Shown here piece by piece: positions 59,601 to 63,775 of a stretch of DNA of 64,000 nt. How positions within the stretch are numbered: position 1 is the stretch's first letter; each line of letters starts with the position of its first letter. The stretch spans positions 349,905-413,904 of the forward strand of contig CAJHNH020004946.1 in the NCBI GenBank assembly GCA_905116865.2, in the 5' to 3' direction. Below the pieces are notes generated by a model. The model did no database searches, had not been told where the DNA came from, and worked only from the letters and a program-made list of their open reading frames with translations. The translations under genes and the position numbers were made by a program. This DNA comes from Candidula unifasciata (taxonomy: Eukaryota > Mollusca > Gastropoda > Stylommatophora > Geomitridae).

Positions 59601-61384
59601 TTTAACATCATCATCATCGAGTACCTTGCCAACTGGCGCGAACAATCAGTGTATGTGCTGACACTTTTCTATGCCATGACAAAACACTCAAGAATCACCT
59701 CTTATCGTCTTCCTCTATAAAAATTTTTCGTATTGCCAAACATTTCAATATTTTTTTTTTAGTTTTACAAGTACAGTAAAACAAATGCCAAGGAGCGGAT
59801 AAATTAAGAGTGCATGGTAAAAAGTGTGCAAACCAGGGACTATTATTAGGTGCGTGTAGTTAAGGCCCTGATAGAAGCTATGCTCTAAAGCAGTATTTTC
59901 AACCTAGGGTGGTGCCAAGCAACCTAAAATGTCATTTGTACTTGTAATCATGTTATACTAACATTATATTTAAACTGAAAAAAAAATTTAATTTATATAA
60001 TTGGTTGAACCATAAAACCAAAATCCAAGAACATTTGTTTTCATGAGCAGTTTTTAACATCAGCGGTTAAAAATCTAATTAACAGGATGATAAAGATCTT
60101 GTTGGTAGTGTTTGGCATTTTGTCTTGTTCTATTTTGAATAATTTTGTTGGGAAGTCTTGGAGTTGTACTAGACCAAAACGGAGGCATTAAGACTGAGCT
60201 GGCTACACGAAAAGCAGCTGCTGGGAGACTCTTCCAGGCCATAAACCGAGGGTTTCTTAGCAAAAGAGAAATTGACAAGAGGACGAAAATGGCTGTTTAC
60301 CGCTCTACCTATGTACCAGTCTTGACCTATGGGTGTGAGTCATAGGCAATGACAACAGCTCACAGAAGCCAGCTGCAGGCCTCGGAAATGAGATACCTGA
60401 GAAAGGTGGTCCAAGTGACAAGAAGGGACAAAGTCCGCAATCAGACAATACGTCAAGATCTTGATACCCAGCCCTTACTAACCTGAGTAGATCAGTCACA
60501 GTTATGATGGTTTGGACATGTATGCAGAATGGGAGAAAATTGGCCACCATGGCAAGCATGGGAGGCTAAGAACCAGGGAACCAGACCTCCGGGACGACCC
60601 AGGGTGCGCTGGGAAGACAACATCCGACAGTCCCTAACTGACAGAGGACTGGAATGAAACAAAGCCAGAAAGAAAACTGCTGATAGAGACGTCTGGCGAT
60701 CTCTCTGGCAAACCTCTACACCCCAAGGTAGAAGAGGAGCGACTAAGTAAGTAAGTTGTTGGGAAGTGTGTGTGTGTGTGTGTGTGTGGGGGGGGGGGGG
60801 GCATCAAATATTCATGGAGTGTGACACCCGAAAGGGTTGAAAAACACTACTATAAAGCCAGCTGTCAGAGCAGAAGCTGACTGAACTTGATCCTTAAAAG
60901 ACAAAGCCAATTTATGCCTCTTCCTCAATTTAATGCTATACTTCTAATGTAATTTATAATTGCTTTTCTGTAGAAACTGGAAGCTTTTCTCCATCTTAGT
61001 AATTTAGGCAATCAGCATATTACAAGCTCAAAAACTGTCATTACTGTTGGTGTTTACCACTTTTTCGATGTAGGCAGGGGTGTTTTTAAGCCTAAGGATA
61101 TAAGATATAAGGCGCATGGCTAGTGCTGTCGCCACTGACTATACAGGTTAGGAATGTACTTTTTTGCCCCTTGACAGGAAAAAATCCACAACCTAACTCA
61201 GGATTCAAACCCGTCTCCTGCACATCTTACAAGCAAATAATTGTTATGAAATTACACATTCTAATTTTGACAACTACTCAAATGTTTGTATTTTTTTTTA
61301 TTGACTGCGTAAAGTATTTAAATTGTGGAAAACAAAGGTAATAATGTATACCTGTTTCTGTTCCTCACGTTTCTGTTTTTCTTT
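25603..61384 (-). CDS. RBBP6: RBBP6 orthologue (E3 ubiquitin ligase), 12 exons seen
   Basis: RBBP6 (PACT, P2P-R; Snama in flies) is a nuclear RING E3 ligase that binds p53, Rb and Hdm2 and takes part in mRNA 3'-end processing. Twelve GT-AG exons on the - strand join in one frame to 1830 codons with the stop; their phases agree throughout. Order: Lys/Glu linker, EIDKIKAVINQS block, CCHC knuckle, PPFLPF-RING, proline/serine-rich stretch, SREEFYEAK block, RS repeats, RGG patch, EYFKYNPDGY, R/D/E-rich and K/E-rich parts, LSKWEREDFDYFDS, and a Lys/His-rich end after ESEFVPDYED. Human RBBP6 has 1792 residues, so this copy is longer once the absent DWNN domain is counted. No frameshift or internal stop was seen. 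The true start lies outside the window. Confidence 0.93.
26920..27213 (-). repeat. SINE family B copy
   Basis: AAGTAAGTAAAAAGTAAAGA tail then CACGCCTTTAGGCG, CAGCACTCGGTGGGTAATGT, CCATTTGAGGCTGGGTCGAC and, on the - strand, the head GGCGGCGTCCGTGGCTAAGC. The head here differs from other family B heads (CCGTGGCTAAGCGTTGTGAG), so it may represent a distinct subfamily. Confidence 0.85.
27295..27514 (+). mobile_element. LINE 3' tail with (TAAG)n end
   Basis: Same element as 60157-60755 but shorter: RMGENRPS-like start, then GRP.VRWE-like and W.SLW-like codons broken by stops, ending CTAAGTAAGTAAGTA. 5'-truncated insertion. Confidence 0.85.
27690..28090 (-). mobile_element. LINE reverse-transcriptase C-terminal remnant
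   Basis: KLYFIGRQQIKWFGHVPRLA, RAPQRTKLYRYSGNRARG: the RLKWFGHV.RM..RLP block of RTE-like LINEs, open over about 90 codons. Confidence 0.75.
28530..31475 (-). CDS. RBBP6: RBBP6 giant exon (RS repeats, RGG patch, charged regions)
   Basis: 2946 bases, over half the coding length seen. From the N-side: YSRSRSGSWSKRSNRASSLS, then about 15 copies of a 12-residue RS unit (NRSRSRSGPRAV type, positions about 30790-31330), more SR/SP sequence, an RGG patch (FRGRGGYRGRGRGGFGFRDN, near 30135-30190), PPPEEYFKYNPDGYQEFVRG, an R/D/E-rich stretch, a K/E-rich stretch and LSKWEREDFDYFDSVEHV. The last block matches the KWDKDDFE segment of human RBBP6. Donor CCAAG/GTAAGT at 28529. A strand-opposite open frame (30519-31337) is only the mirror of the RS codons. 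Confidence 0.93.
30785..31335 (-). repeat. Coding 36-bp minisatellite: 12-residue RS repeat in RBBP6
   Basis: Unit [N/K]RSRSRSGPRxx, about 15 copies, with one 9-residue copy (KRSRSRSRP) that keeps the frame. Nucleotide identity between neighbours is high, e.g. GATCTGGATCGTGACCT on +, so it probably expands by slippage or unequal exchange. RS dipeptides are typical substrates of SR protein kinases. Confidence 0.9.
31740..32000 (+). mobile_element. LINE C-terminal remnant
   Basis: EKFLEYNGSRRRKTL-like, then decayed LRYFGN/GGLERTV-like codons and KRGKDWPLQRW, resembling the tail at 4159-4532. Many stops. Confidence 0.6.
32025..32200 (-). repeat. Repeat family C copy
   Basis: GCAGACTGTTGGTTTCCTGC, AATTAGTCGACTCTTACGAC, GGCAGTGGGTCTATTCTTGT and CAGAACCCACACAGGGAAAT. 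Confidence 0.8.
32360..32535 (+). repeat. Repeat family C copy
   Basis: CAATGCAAGAAACCAACAGT, AATACTGATGTGCACGC, GACAAACAATCAGGATTTTC. Opposite in orientation to the copy at 32025, 160 bases away, so the pair could fold back. Confidence 0.7.
32689..32981 (+). mobile_element. Inverted-repeat DNA element with 8-bp duplication (family H, best copy)
   Basis: Ends GGTGCTTTATTA and TAATAAAGCACC are perfect 12-bp inverted repeats; homology extends inward (CAGGACAGTC and GACTGTCCTG). AAATTTCC occurs at 32681-32688 and 32982-32989, an exact 8-bp target duplication. Contains a short internal duplication of GGCTGCATGCAGTCATGGGA. Non-coding, 293 bp. hAT, Merlin and P elements make 8-bp duplications; the class is not settled by the sequence. 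Confidence 0.9.
33035..33345 (+). mobile_element. LINE RNase H-end tail, 5'-truncated
   Basis: MDRPEQVIILRLRTGHNQL, then after a frame change CTCGLAPETTDHVLQDYPKY and LYGALSELQQTVKFI, with an AAGAAGAAGAA end. Same element as 45872-46484. Confidence 0.8.
33778..33906. mobile_element. TTAA-flanked palindromic MITE (family K)
   Basis: 129 bases, TTAACTCTTTGAGTCCCA to GGGACTCAAAGAGTTAA, with GAACGCATCATACGTTCAT inside. Sixteen bases shorter than the 10751 copy because of a deletion near the right arm. Confidence 0.8.
33985..34150 (+). repeat. Repeat family I copy
   Basis: GTAGTTTACAGTTAAGCTGT, TTTTGACTCAACACATCC and a C-rich end (CCCCCCACACTCCCC). Confidence 0.6.
34211..34502 (-). mobile_element. 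Inverted-repeat DNA element (family H), reverse copy
   Basis: GGTTCTTTATTAATATCGCA start and GGGGTAGGATATTAATAAAG end. The flanks are poly-T so the duplication cannot be judged. About 290 bp, the same length as the best copy. Confidence 0.8.
35018..35213 (-). CDS. RBBP6: RBBP6 exon (SREEFYEAK block)
   Basis: Acceptor TCTTGCAG and donor GGAG/GTAAGTG. Reads LSGFPHAFQGHRPPLPSMPA, VPVPMSREEFYEAKKKKPVD and FADLTKRRSRTPERRR. It aligns with PPLSREEFYREQRRLKEEEK of human RBBP6, the start of the RS region. Phase 1 at the acceptor, 2 at the donor, agreeing with its neighbours. Confidence 0.93.
35430..35515 (+). mobile_element. LINE family D tail fragment
   Basis: CTGGCTGCTGAAGATGGGGA through GTGCTGTGATGTCAATACTT; only the last 80 bases remain. 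Confidence 0.7.
35880..36000 (+). mobile_element. LINE family D tail fragment
   Basis: CACCATTAGAATTGGAACTC, TGGCTGCTGGGGATGGGGAC and TGATGTGATGTCAATTGTTA. Confidence 0.7.
37235..37668. repeat. 43-bp minisatellite, about 10 copies, SINE-derived
   Basis: Unit AGTTAAGAATATGGGGCTGT + CATATGGGGGACCCAGGTTG + AAT. The unit resembles the A box to B box interval of the family N SINE at 8415 (GGTTAGAATGCTGAG.. CAGGATTCAAATC), and the last copy runs into family N body sequence at 37670-37800. Confidence 0.85.
37669..37800 (+). repeat. SINE family N body
   Basis: TTTAAATCCTCACTAAG, GACAGACAAAAAAACAATGC and TAGCCTGCACAGACCGAGG, matching 8465-8570. Confidence 0.55.
38547..38622 (+). repeat. Long G-run
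   Basis: About 75 bases almost all G with a few T in the first third. Sense transcripts of RBBP6 would carry C here. Homopolymer length in an assembly is unreliable. Confidence 0.9.
40265..40674 (+). repeat. 410-bp direct repeat, left copy
   Basis: TGTTCATACATGGATCAGCA through AATGAGATAACTAATGGAAT. About 96 percent identical by eye to 49612-50023. No coding frame or inverted ends recognised. Confidence 0.9.
40676..40795 (+). repeat. Possible tRNA-derived SINE head
   Basis: GAGTGGTTAGCGCAGCTGCC and CTGGGTTCACTTTCC resemble A and B boxes, directly after the 410-bp repeat. Confidence 0.45.
41836..42027 (+). mobile_element. hAT-like MITE, complete (family G)
   Basis: Ends CAGGGCTATTCAACTGG and CTTAGTTGAATAGCCCTG are inverted repeats. 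TTCTACAG occurs at 41828-41835 and 42028-42035, an exact 8-bp duplication. GGCCCGTGGAGGCCC and GTGGCCCGCGGA inside resemble many hAT-derived elements. 192 bp, non-coding, with an internal duplication of CCCATGAA.GTGGCC. Confidence 0.9.
42285..42500 (-). repeat. SINE family B copy, diverged
   Basis: GCGGGTGATGTGGTCAACAT, CGTCTTTACTTCCCAGGAG, GGTGCCCATTTTAGGCCGGG, and on - the head AACCATTATGGTGTAGCGTC. Confidence 0.8.
43061..43640. repeat. 69-bp minisatellite, about 9 copies, two short
   Basis: Unit GATCTCAACTTTTAACTTTC + TGTAAAATGTGAAGTAGCAC + TAGTGATAAACATCCGCTGC + TATGAAGCA. Two copies (about 43429 and 43546) lack 23 bases between TTTTA and GTAGCAC, giving 46-bp units. CTGCTATGAAGCAG is a small palindrome within each unit. 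Confidence 0.9.
43998..44262 (+). repeat. SINE family B copy, near full length
   Basis: GGGAGTCCCCGTGGCTGAGC head with perfect A box TGGCTGAGCGG, then GGAAGGTCGTGGGTTCTC, GGCTCCCAGGTCGACCCAGC, TGATGCTGACCACATCAACC, AATATAGGTCTAGCCC and GGAAAAGGGTCCTTTACTTA. Best reference copy. Confidence 0.92.
45326..45519 (+). repeat. Repeat family I copy
   Basis: ACACTGTTGTTGGTTTACAG, GATCCAACATATGAGATTCC, TATCCCCCCTTACCCCCACA. A near twin lies at 47058-47240. Confidence 0.8.
45872..46484 (+). mobile_element. Internally deleted LINE with both ends and target duplication
   Basis: The 5' part encodes MPRTNIIGSMPQSSLKIMHW, NTEGVKSNKK, the start of an apurinic-type endonuclease (LKIxHWNxEG). It jumps to the 3' end: MDRPEPVIILRLRTGHNRL, CTCGLAPETTHHFLQDYPKY, LYGSLSESQKTVKFI and a stop near 46451, then a GAAGAAGAAGAA tail. 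TGTAAATTTCC (45861-45871) and TGTAAACTTCC (46485-46495) flank it. Most of endonuclease, all reverse transcriptase and most of RNase H are gone, so it could only move with help from a full LINE. Confidence 0.85.
46628..46845 (+). repeat. SINE family B copy, diverged
   Basis: GGGAGCTGTAGCGGTGTAGT head, GTCCTGGGAAGTAAAGGTGG and ATCGTGATGTTAACCGCATC. Confidence 0.8.
47058..47240 (+). repeat. Repeat family I copy
   Basis: ACACTGTTGTTGGTTTAGAG, CCTTTTGACCTAACACATC, CCATCCCCCCTTACCCCCAC; directly oriented with the 45326 copy. Confidence 0.8.
47510..47727 (-). CDS. RBBP6: RBBP6 exon (Ala/Pro/Ser-rich linker)
   Basis: Of two possible acceptors, CCTTTCAG/ATCTTCAG (47727) keeps the frame, while ATCTTCAG/GGATG does not. 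It reads SSGMPATSGAAPVLNAAGQA, WPIMTSSLLKSMAVPFSNSI and PPPLGIQTPAQA. Donor GCAT/GTTAGT at 47509 is non-optimal. It matches the low-complexity stretch between the RING and the RS region. Flanked on both sides by direct repeats (40265 and 49612). Confidence 0.85.
48450..48700 (+). mobile_element. LINE reverse-transcriptase C-terminal remnant
   Basis: LKYFGHIKCHDRLEKIIAEG, then frame-broken RRW.QHI-like codons and an ATGATGATGAT tail. Same element as 6890-7385. Confidence 0.7.
49612..50023 (+). repeat. 410-bp direct repeat, right copy
   Basis: TGTTCATACATGGATCAGCA to AATGAGATAACTAATGAAAT; about 14 differences from 40265-40674. Confidence 0.9.
50405..50492 (+). repeat. 44-bp tandem duplication
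   Basis: GCATGACAGCTACAAAGAAG + GGAACAGATATAATGGATCC + A twice in a row with one difference. Confidence 0.85.
50640..50738 (-). CDS. RBBP6: RBBP6 exon (NDDDMHYNRSYGDKSS)
   Basis: Acceptor TAATGCAG and donor GAGAG/GTAAGTG. Reads NDDDMHYNRSYGDKSSHNAG, GYSASSTNFNRE. Phase 2 at both ends, so it could be skipped without a frameshift (99 bases). No domain; low-complexity linker after the RING. Confidence 0.85.
51195..51600 (-). mobile_element. LINE RNase H domain fragment
   Basis: IVFLTDSLSALKAPNLLTPH (second RNase H catalytic block, TDSLSAL) then IPWIPFHCDIKSCESTDTLV (WIPxHC.I..NE..D, here changed at N) and KEGSSKHQIYQPLSLSEVKT. Open over about 115 codons. Confidence 0.75.
51601..51850 (-). mobile_element. 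LINE family D tail
   Basis: TTGISRIGILCWLLKMETEHFWECP-type tail (split here: TTGISRIGILCWLLKMETEH, FWECPVHC), the same tail as the + copies near 3.4, 56.2 and 63.7 kb. It points the same way as the RNase H fragment beside it but lies upstream of it, so they are two insertions. Confidence 0.7.
52120..52475 (-). CDS. RBBP6: RBBP6 exon (post-RING KKRR, Ser/Pro/Asn/Gln-rich)
   Basis: Acceptor ATTACCAG and donor CGCAG/GTAAGTA. Begins VKKRRLSSHNGDSSPQTPPA, a basic patch that may add nuclear import, then SNQPTSPMKPSFQPGSSSGS, ITSSAFTDRDILNQPHV and PQYNYSRPPRLDHNRYNRNW. Follows directly after the RING in frame. Confidence 0.9.
52870..53052 (+). repeat. SINE family B copy, left part
   Basis: AATGACCTTGGCTTCTAGGT, CAACCCAGACTAAAAATG, AAAGTAAAGGCCAGGCCAGT; its right part seems to resume at 53305-53395. 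Confidence 0.65.
53053..53312 (-). repeat. SINE family B copy inserted in another family B copy
   Basis: GTAAGTAAGTAAAGGACCCT, CCAAATTGGCACTCTGTGGA, CCCACTTAAGGCTGGGTAGA; on - the head CGTCGTGGTGTGGTGGATAG. Nested in the opposite orientation between 52870-53052 and 53313-53395. Confidence 0.8.
53313..53395 (+). repeat. SINE family B copy, right part
   Basis: CCAATTGGTGACAGGTCTAT, AATATATCTCTAACAATC and GTGAAGGGTCTTTCACTT complete the interrupted copy. Confidence 0.6.
53495..53637 (-). CDS. RBBP6: RBBP6 exon (second half of the RING)
   Basis: Acceptor CACCACAG and donor CAAAG/GTAATT. Reads LREVLLESDDHMCPSCKETN, VSPDKIVPNRSTRLAVTNFL, NDTGYTK. Human RBBP6 has LLESDEHTCPTCHQNDVSPD here. It supplies the last CPSC zinc ligands; the previous Cys codon is split across the intron (T/GT). 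Confidence 0.95.
54016..54142 (-). repeat. SINE family A, 3' part
   Basis: AGTTGCAGATCTTTTACAGG, ACGTTGCAGAACCAACAAC and TCTAGGCAAATTTTACATTC; expanded A and T runs replace the middle. Confidence 0.7.
54143..54305 (+). repeat. 32-bp tandem repeat, about 4-5 copies
   Basis: Unit CTGGTAAGTACAACATATTC + CCTTTCAACCTG. Each unit holds GGTAAGTA, a strong 5' splice-site consensus on the + strand, antisense to RBBP6. Confidence 0.8.
54559..54728 (-). CDS. RBBP6: RBBP6 exon (first half of the RING)
   Basis: Acceptor CATTCCAG and donor GAAT/GTAAGT. Reads QGYREVKKERPPFLPFEKNK, then ELLCHICEDLCVDAAIAPCC and GTSFCDE, with C from the next exon. The human RING is LLCLICKDIMTDAVVIPCCG, NSYCDEC. The zinc ligands are all Cys, as in RBBP6 and unlike ordinary C3HC4 RINGs. 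No ligand is missing. The RING recruits the E2 enzyme for ubiquitin transfer. Confidence 0.95.
54815..55045 (+). repeat. SINE family B copy, diverged
   Basis: GAGCCGATATAATGGTTAAG head, GGACTCCAAGGTTGGTCGAG, CAGCGTGACATTGACCTTTA and ATGAAAAGGGTCCTTTAT. Confidence 0.65.
55078..55270 (-). repeat. Repeat family C copy
   Basis: CTTCTTCTTTCTTCTTCTTG, CACTGGCTGTGAATTCTGGC, CAGTTGTTCGTCCATTTG and AGCAGATGTACTCCAACTTC. Confidence 0.75.
55271..55720. other. RBBP6 intron stretch, nothing recognised
   Basis: Holds a 102-codon + strand frame starting inside the C repeat, which I regard as chance. Confidence 0.5.
55727..55858 (+). mobile_element. hAT-like MITE, decayed (family G)
   Basis: CATGGCTATTCAATTAAGTT and GCTGAACAGCCCTG ends, GGCCCAGCC inside; body reversed relative to 41836. 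Target duplication not clear. Confidence 0.6.
55880..56225 (+). mobile_element. LINE RNase H-end remnant (family D)
   Basis: HTADRLAGSAQLDGILMYDR, ADVVSALCESM and MLEAQRKGKMDV, then CTGGCTGCTGAAGATGGGGA and the end GTGCTGTAATGTCGGTATTG, AATCAACTCAACTCAAC. Confidence 0.75.
56497..56633 (-). CDS. RBBP6: RBBP6 exon (RIKRTTGIP block)
   Basis: Acceptor AATCTTTAG and donor GATGT/GTAAGT. Reads EDRYNEPRIKRTTGIPSTML, TIVDDPMHPGALLTHGGQFA, VPTVD. Human RBBP6 has RIKKSTGIPRSFM..VKDPNMKGAMLTNTGKYAIPTID at this place, between zinc knuckle and RING. Confidence 0.95.
57544..57646 (-). CDS. RBBP6: RBBP6 exon (CCHC zinc knuckle)
   Basis: Acceptor TTTTTCAG and donor AATCCA/GTAAGT. Reads FVGKYQQTIPYDHYVCKRCN, QRGHFVTNCPNSNP. 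The knuckle is C-x2-C-x4-H-x4-C (VCKRCNQRGHFVTNC), matching human FRCGKPGHYIKNCPTNGD. It is likely to bind single-stranded nucleic acid. Confidence 0.95.
57790..57975 (-). repeat. Repeat family C copy
   Basis: CTTCTTGTTCTTCTTCACG, ACCTTGGTATTCCAGGACTG, GCGCACATTCATTTTACAG and CCAGGCAGATGCACTCTGAC. Confidence 0.7.
57976..58460. other. RBBP6 intron stretch, nothing recognised
   Basis: Ordinary intronic sequence with no repeat family that I know. Confidence 0.45.
58480..58645 (+). repeat. SINE family B copy, diverged
   Basis: TAACTCGGATCCAACCTAAA, TGGGTACCAGGATATGGC, GAAATAAAGGTGGCCAGCAT; the head is eroded. Confidence 0.6.
58715..58942 (-). repeat. SINE family A copy, diverged
   Basis: AGTTGCGCATCCTTCACAGA, TACCACTGTCGAAATCAAAG; on - the B box GGTTCAATTCC and GGCTTAGGCCTTGCGAACAC head. 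Confidence 0.75.
59048..59195 (-). repeat. Repeat family C copy, short
   Basis: GAAAGTTCTGGGTGTTTGTC, CTCACTCCAGAACCTGAGTG and TGGTTCCTTGCTTCTCAGGT. Confidence 0.7.
59427..59518 (-). CDS. RBBP6: RBBP6 exon (EIDKIKAVINQS block)
   Basis: Acceptor AATCTTTAG and donor TCAAA/GTAAGT. Reads AADVPHTQQTSEIDKIKAVI, NQSTIGFEPS. Human RBBP6 has SEEDKIKAMMSQSGHEYDP before its zinc knuckle. Phase 0 in and 2 out, agreeing with neighbours. Confidence 0.93.
59530..60140. other. RBBP6 intron stretch
   Basis: 59600-59720 (CATCATCATCATCGAGTACC, TTGCCAACTGGCGCG) looks like the eroded tail of a LINE with ATG/CAT repeat end. Nothing else recognised. Confidence 0.4.
60157..60755 (+). mobile_element. 5'-truncated LINE with 12-bp target duplication and (TAAG)n tail
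   Basis: ELATRKAAAGRLFQAINRGF, STYVPVLTYGCES, FGHVCRMGENWPPW, GRPRVRWEDNIRQSL and VWRSLWQTSTPQ: the last part of a reverse transcriptase and its tail. Three in-frame stops, one replacing the Trp after GCES. TTGTTGGGAAGT at 60145-60156 and 60756-60767 brackets it; the tail is CTAAGTAAGTAAG. Antisense to RBBP6. Confidence 0.9.
60768..61340. other. RBBP6 intron stretch with GT and G runs
   Basis: (GT)n followed by a G-run at 60768-60802; no further features recognised. Confidence 0.5.
61352..61384 (-). CDS. RBBP6: RBBP6 micro-exon (KEKQKREEQKQ)
   Basis: 33 bases, 11 codons, between TTTCAG and GTATAC, in phase 0 with the next exon. Lys/Glu/Gln-rich, plausibly a short coiled or disordered linker after the DWNN domain. 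Short size and simple composition make this the least certain exon. Confidence 0.65.
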
Positions 61385-61974
61385 CTGAAATGAAATGATA
61401 AAAGCATAATATATAAAGTCAGCAAACAAATCTTCATGCCTTGAAGATGCCATGCTTATACAGACAAACATTCTCAGATGCTGCAGCCATACTAATGCCA
61501 AAGTGATTGTGTGTGTAGAGCGCAACCTAATAAATACATTGTGTTTAAATCAACCTAAAACGTGGAGTTTTTAAAGATCACATGCTATTATTATTTTTTT
61601 TTTAGAGAATAGCAGTTAACGATTAAAATGAGTGTTCTATTCCCACAGGTCAAACCAGCCTAACAGCCTCATGGGGAAGTTAACATTAGTAAGACTGCAC
61701 CCTACCAGATAAGTCGTAAGAAGTGACTAAAATGTGTGAAGTTGAGTCTGGGGCTGGTTACTCCATACTGTTAAAAAAACAACAACCAACCAACCATAGA
61801 ATCTTCAAAAAGAAACAAGTAATACCCAGTCAACCAAGATGGGGGAGGTTGTTTTAATAGCAAATGACACTTCGGAGAAAGAGAAATTCAAAAGATAGTG
61901 AGGATACTGGGAGAGCTGCATGCAATAGCAAAGAACAGGACAATCTGGCATGAGTTGGATGAGGGCTTATGCTT

Positions 61975-62082
61975 CACTATGGGATAAATTGCAGAAGTAG
62001 CCAGCCTGAAATGGATATCATGAATTCTTTTAGGGAAGTGAAAAGTGGTTATGTGGTGCTGGCCATGTTATTAGTTTTGACT
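61975..62082 (+). repeat. SINE family B fragment, strongly diverged
   Basis: CAGCCTGAAATGGATATCAT, GGGAAGTGAAAAGTGGTTAT, GTGGTGCTGGCC recall GGTACCAGG..GGAAGTAAAGGTGGC..GATGCTGACC. Its end overlaps the inverted repeat. Confidence 0.4.
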
Positions 62083-62272
62083 GGGTTTTTTAAACTCATG
62101 GGACTGGAGCCACATACCCAATAAAAGGACCTTGATATTTTTAATTTTTATATATATATGTAAATAAATTAAAAATATCAAGGTCCTTTTATTGGGTATG
62201 TGGCTCCAGTCCCATGAGTTTAAAAAACCCAGTCAAAACTTATAACATGGCCAGCACCACATAACCACTTTT
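62041..62272. repeat. Inverted repeat, 106-bp arms, 20-base loop
   Basis: Arms 62041-62146 and 62167-62272 are complementary with one mismatch seen (GTTATTAG against GTTATAAG). The loop is TTTATATATATATGTAAATA. An RNA from either strand would fold into a long stem. Confidence 0.95.
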
Positions 62273-63204
62273 ATATATATATATTACATTCTATTACTGA
62301 CTTGTCAAACTACTGCTTTTTTTAAATTTTCTATAATTCACGATTAGTCAAACTACTGCAACGTACGCTTAGTACCTAGTTATTTTCATAACAGAAATAT
62401 TTTGTTTCTTGGCATGCCCTGAATAAACAAATTACTACTACTACTGTGTGATGACCAACACAAAAATTTACAAATATAAAATAGCCTCTCACGTTTATCT
62501 TTCACCATCTCCTTTCAACACTATAGTACAAAATCTGCATGGCATCTGTCAAGACACAGCTCTTACCACTGGTTTCAGATGAATGACAAGTCGTCTTGTA
62601 GGGACACCACACCACCAATGGTCATCCTATGTTGTGACTCATGCCGCCACAATTCTGCATGCAATAACAACAACACTGATGCCTAATATTTCAGAAAAAA
62701 CTTAAAACATTCAGAGCTCTGATTTTTGTTTAATCGCCAAAGCAATGTCTTACATCATAATTTTTTTTTTATTCAGTGTTGTTCATTTCCAGTTACTGAA
62801 AGCATATTTAACAGTTATCTCAGGATGGGGAAAGCAAAAGTGAGTTCAGAAGTCAATGAAAAGCATACAGTTGAAATGTTTAGTAAGGATGAAACAGAAG
62901 AAAAGAAAAAAAAAACAGACCAGCCAGTAGATTCCTAAACAGCTGAACATGGTAAACATGAGGATAGCGTATTATTAAAGATCACGCAGAAACTACTTCC
63001 ATAAAACGCTTTGAATGGTTATCTGTGCAGCAAAGCAGATGGTAACAGAATCACAGTCCACGTAATTAGAATTCCTTTCTGCCTATTTGTCCTCTGATGA
63101 TACAATTACAACACTTTTCATATTGTGGGAACTTTACTTACAGACTCTGACATATTAATTTTTTTTTTATTGATAGAACAGTTGGACACCTTTGATGTGA
63201 AAAT

Positions 63205-63390
63205 CATCTTCTTCACGTTTAATGGCTGTAATGAAAAGCTTTGGTTGTTCGTTCACCTCTGGACTTTAGTCGTGTTCCCGAACCTGACTGCTGTGTGCGC
63301 ATTCATTTTACAGATCTGGTGTATGTGTATGCAGACTGTTGGTTCCTTGTCTCTCGGGCAGATGCACTCTGACTTCAAAGAAATTGTATA
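63205..63390 (-). repeat. Repeat family C copy
   Basis: CTTCTTCACGTTTAATGGCT, TTGGTTGTTCGTTCACCTCT, TATGCAGACTGTTGGTTCC and GGGCAGATGCACTCTGACTT. Confidence 0.8.
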
Positions 63391-63589
63391 AAGCGTGCTA
63401 GCCCCATATATTTATAGACCAATACTCAATGGGTGACATGGTCGATAACATGGCGGCCATCTTGCCTTTCCATTGTGGTAATTAATATAATAGGTTTCTT
63501 TGTGTGGAGAATCAATGGGCTTAAATTTAAACCCCCCGCTCTCACAGATGGATTGTTCTAAACATTGGCTCGCAATTGACTCCAAATCA

Positions 63590-63775
63590 TAAACTAGGTG
63601 GCATCCTGGGGATCTGGCCGATGCTGAACACTCCAGAGAAGGGGGAGATGAACACACAATCAGACTGTTTCTGGTACCATTGGAATTAGAACTCTGTGCT
63701 TGTTGCTAAAGATAAGGGGTGTGTGTGCCAAGTGCAATGATGTCTGTTCTCAAGTTATAACTACATAGCAGAAAC
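63590..63775 (+). mobile_element. LINE family D tail fragment
   Basis: ACTAGGTGGCATCCTGGGGA, TCTGGTACCATTGGAATTAG, GTGCAATGATGTCTGTTCTC: last portion only. Confidence 0.65.

Noticed and set aside
62560..62660. Possible DWNN-domain exon on the - strand (VPTRRLVIHLKP)
   Set aside because: The frame is short, a stop interrupts it and it does not match the IPKNxSVIVRR block well.
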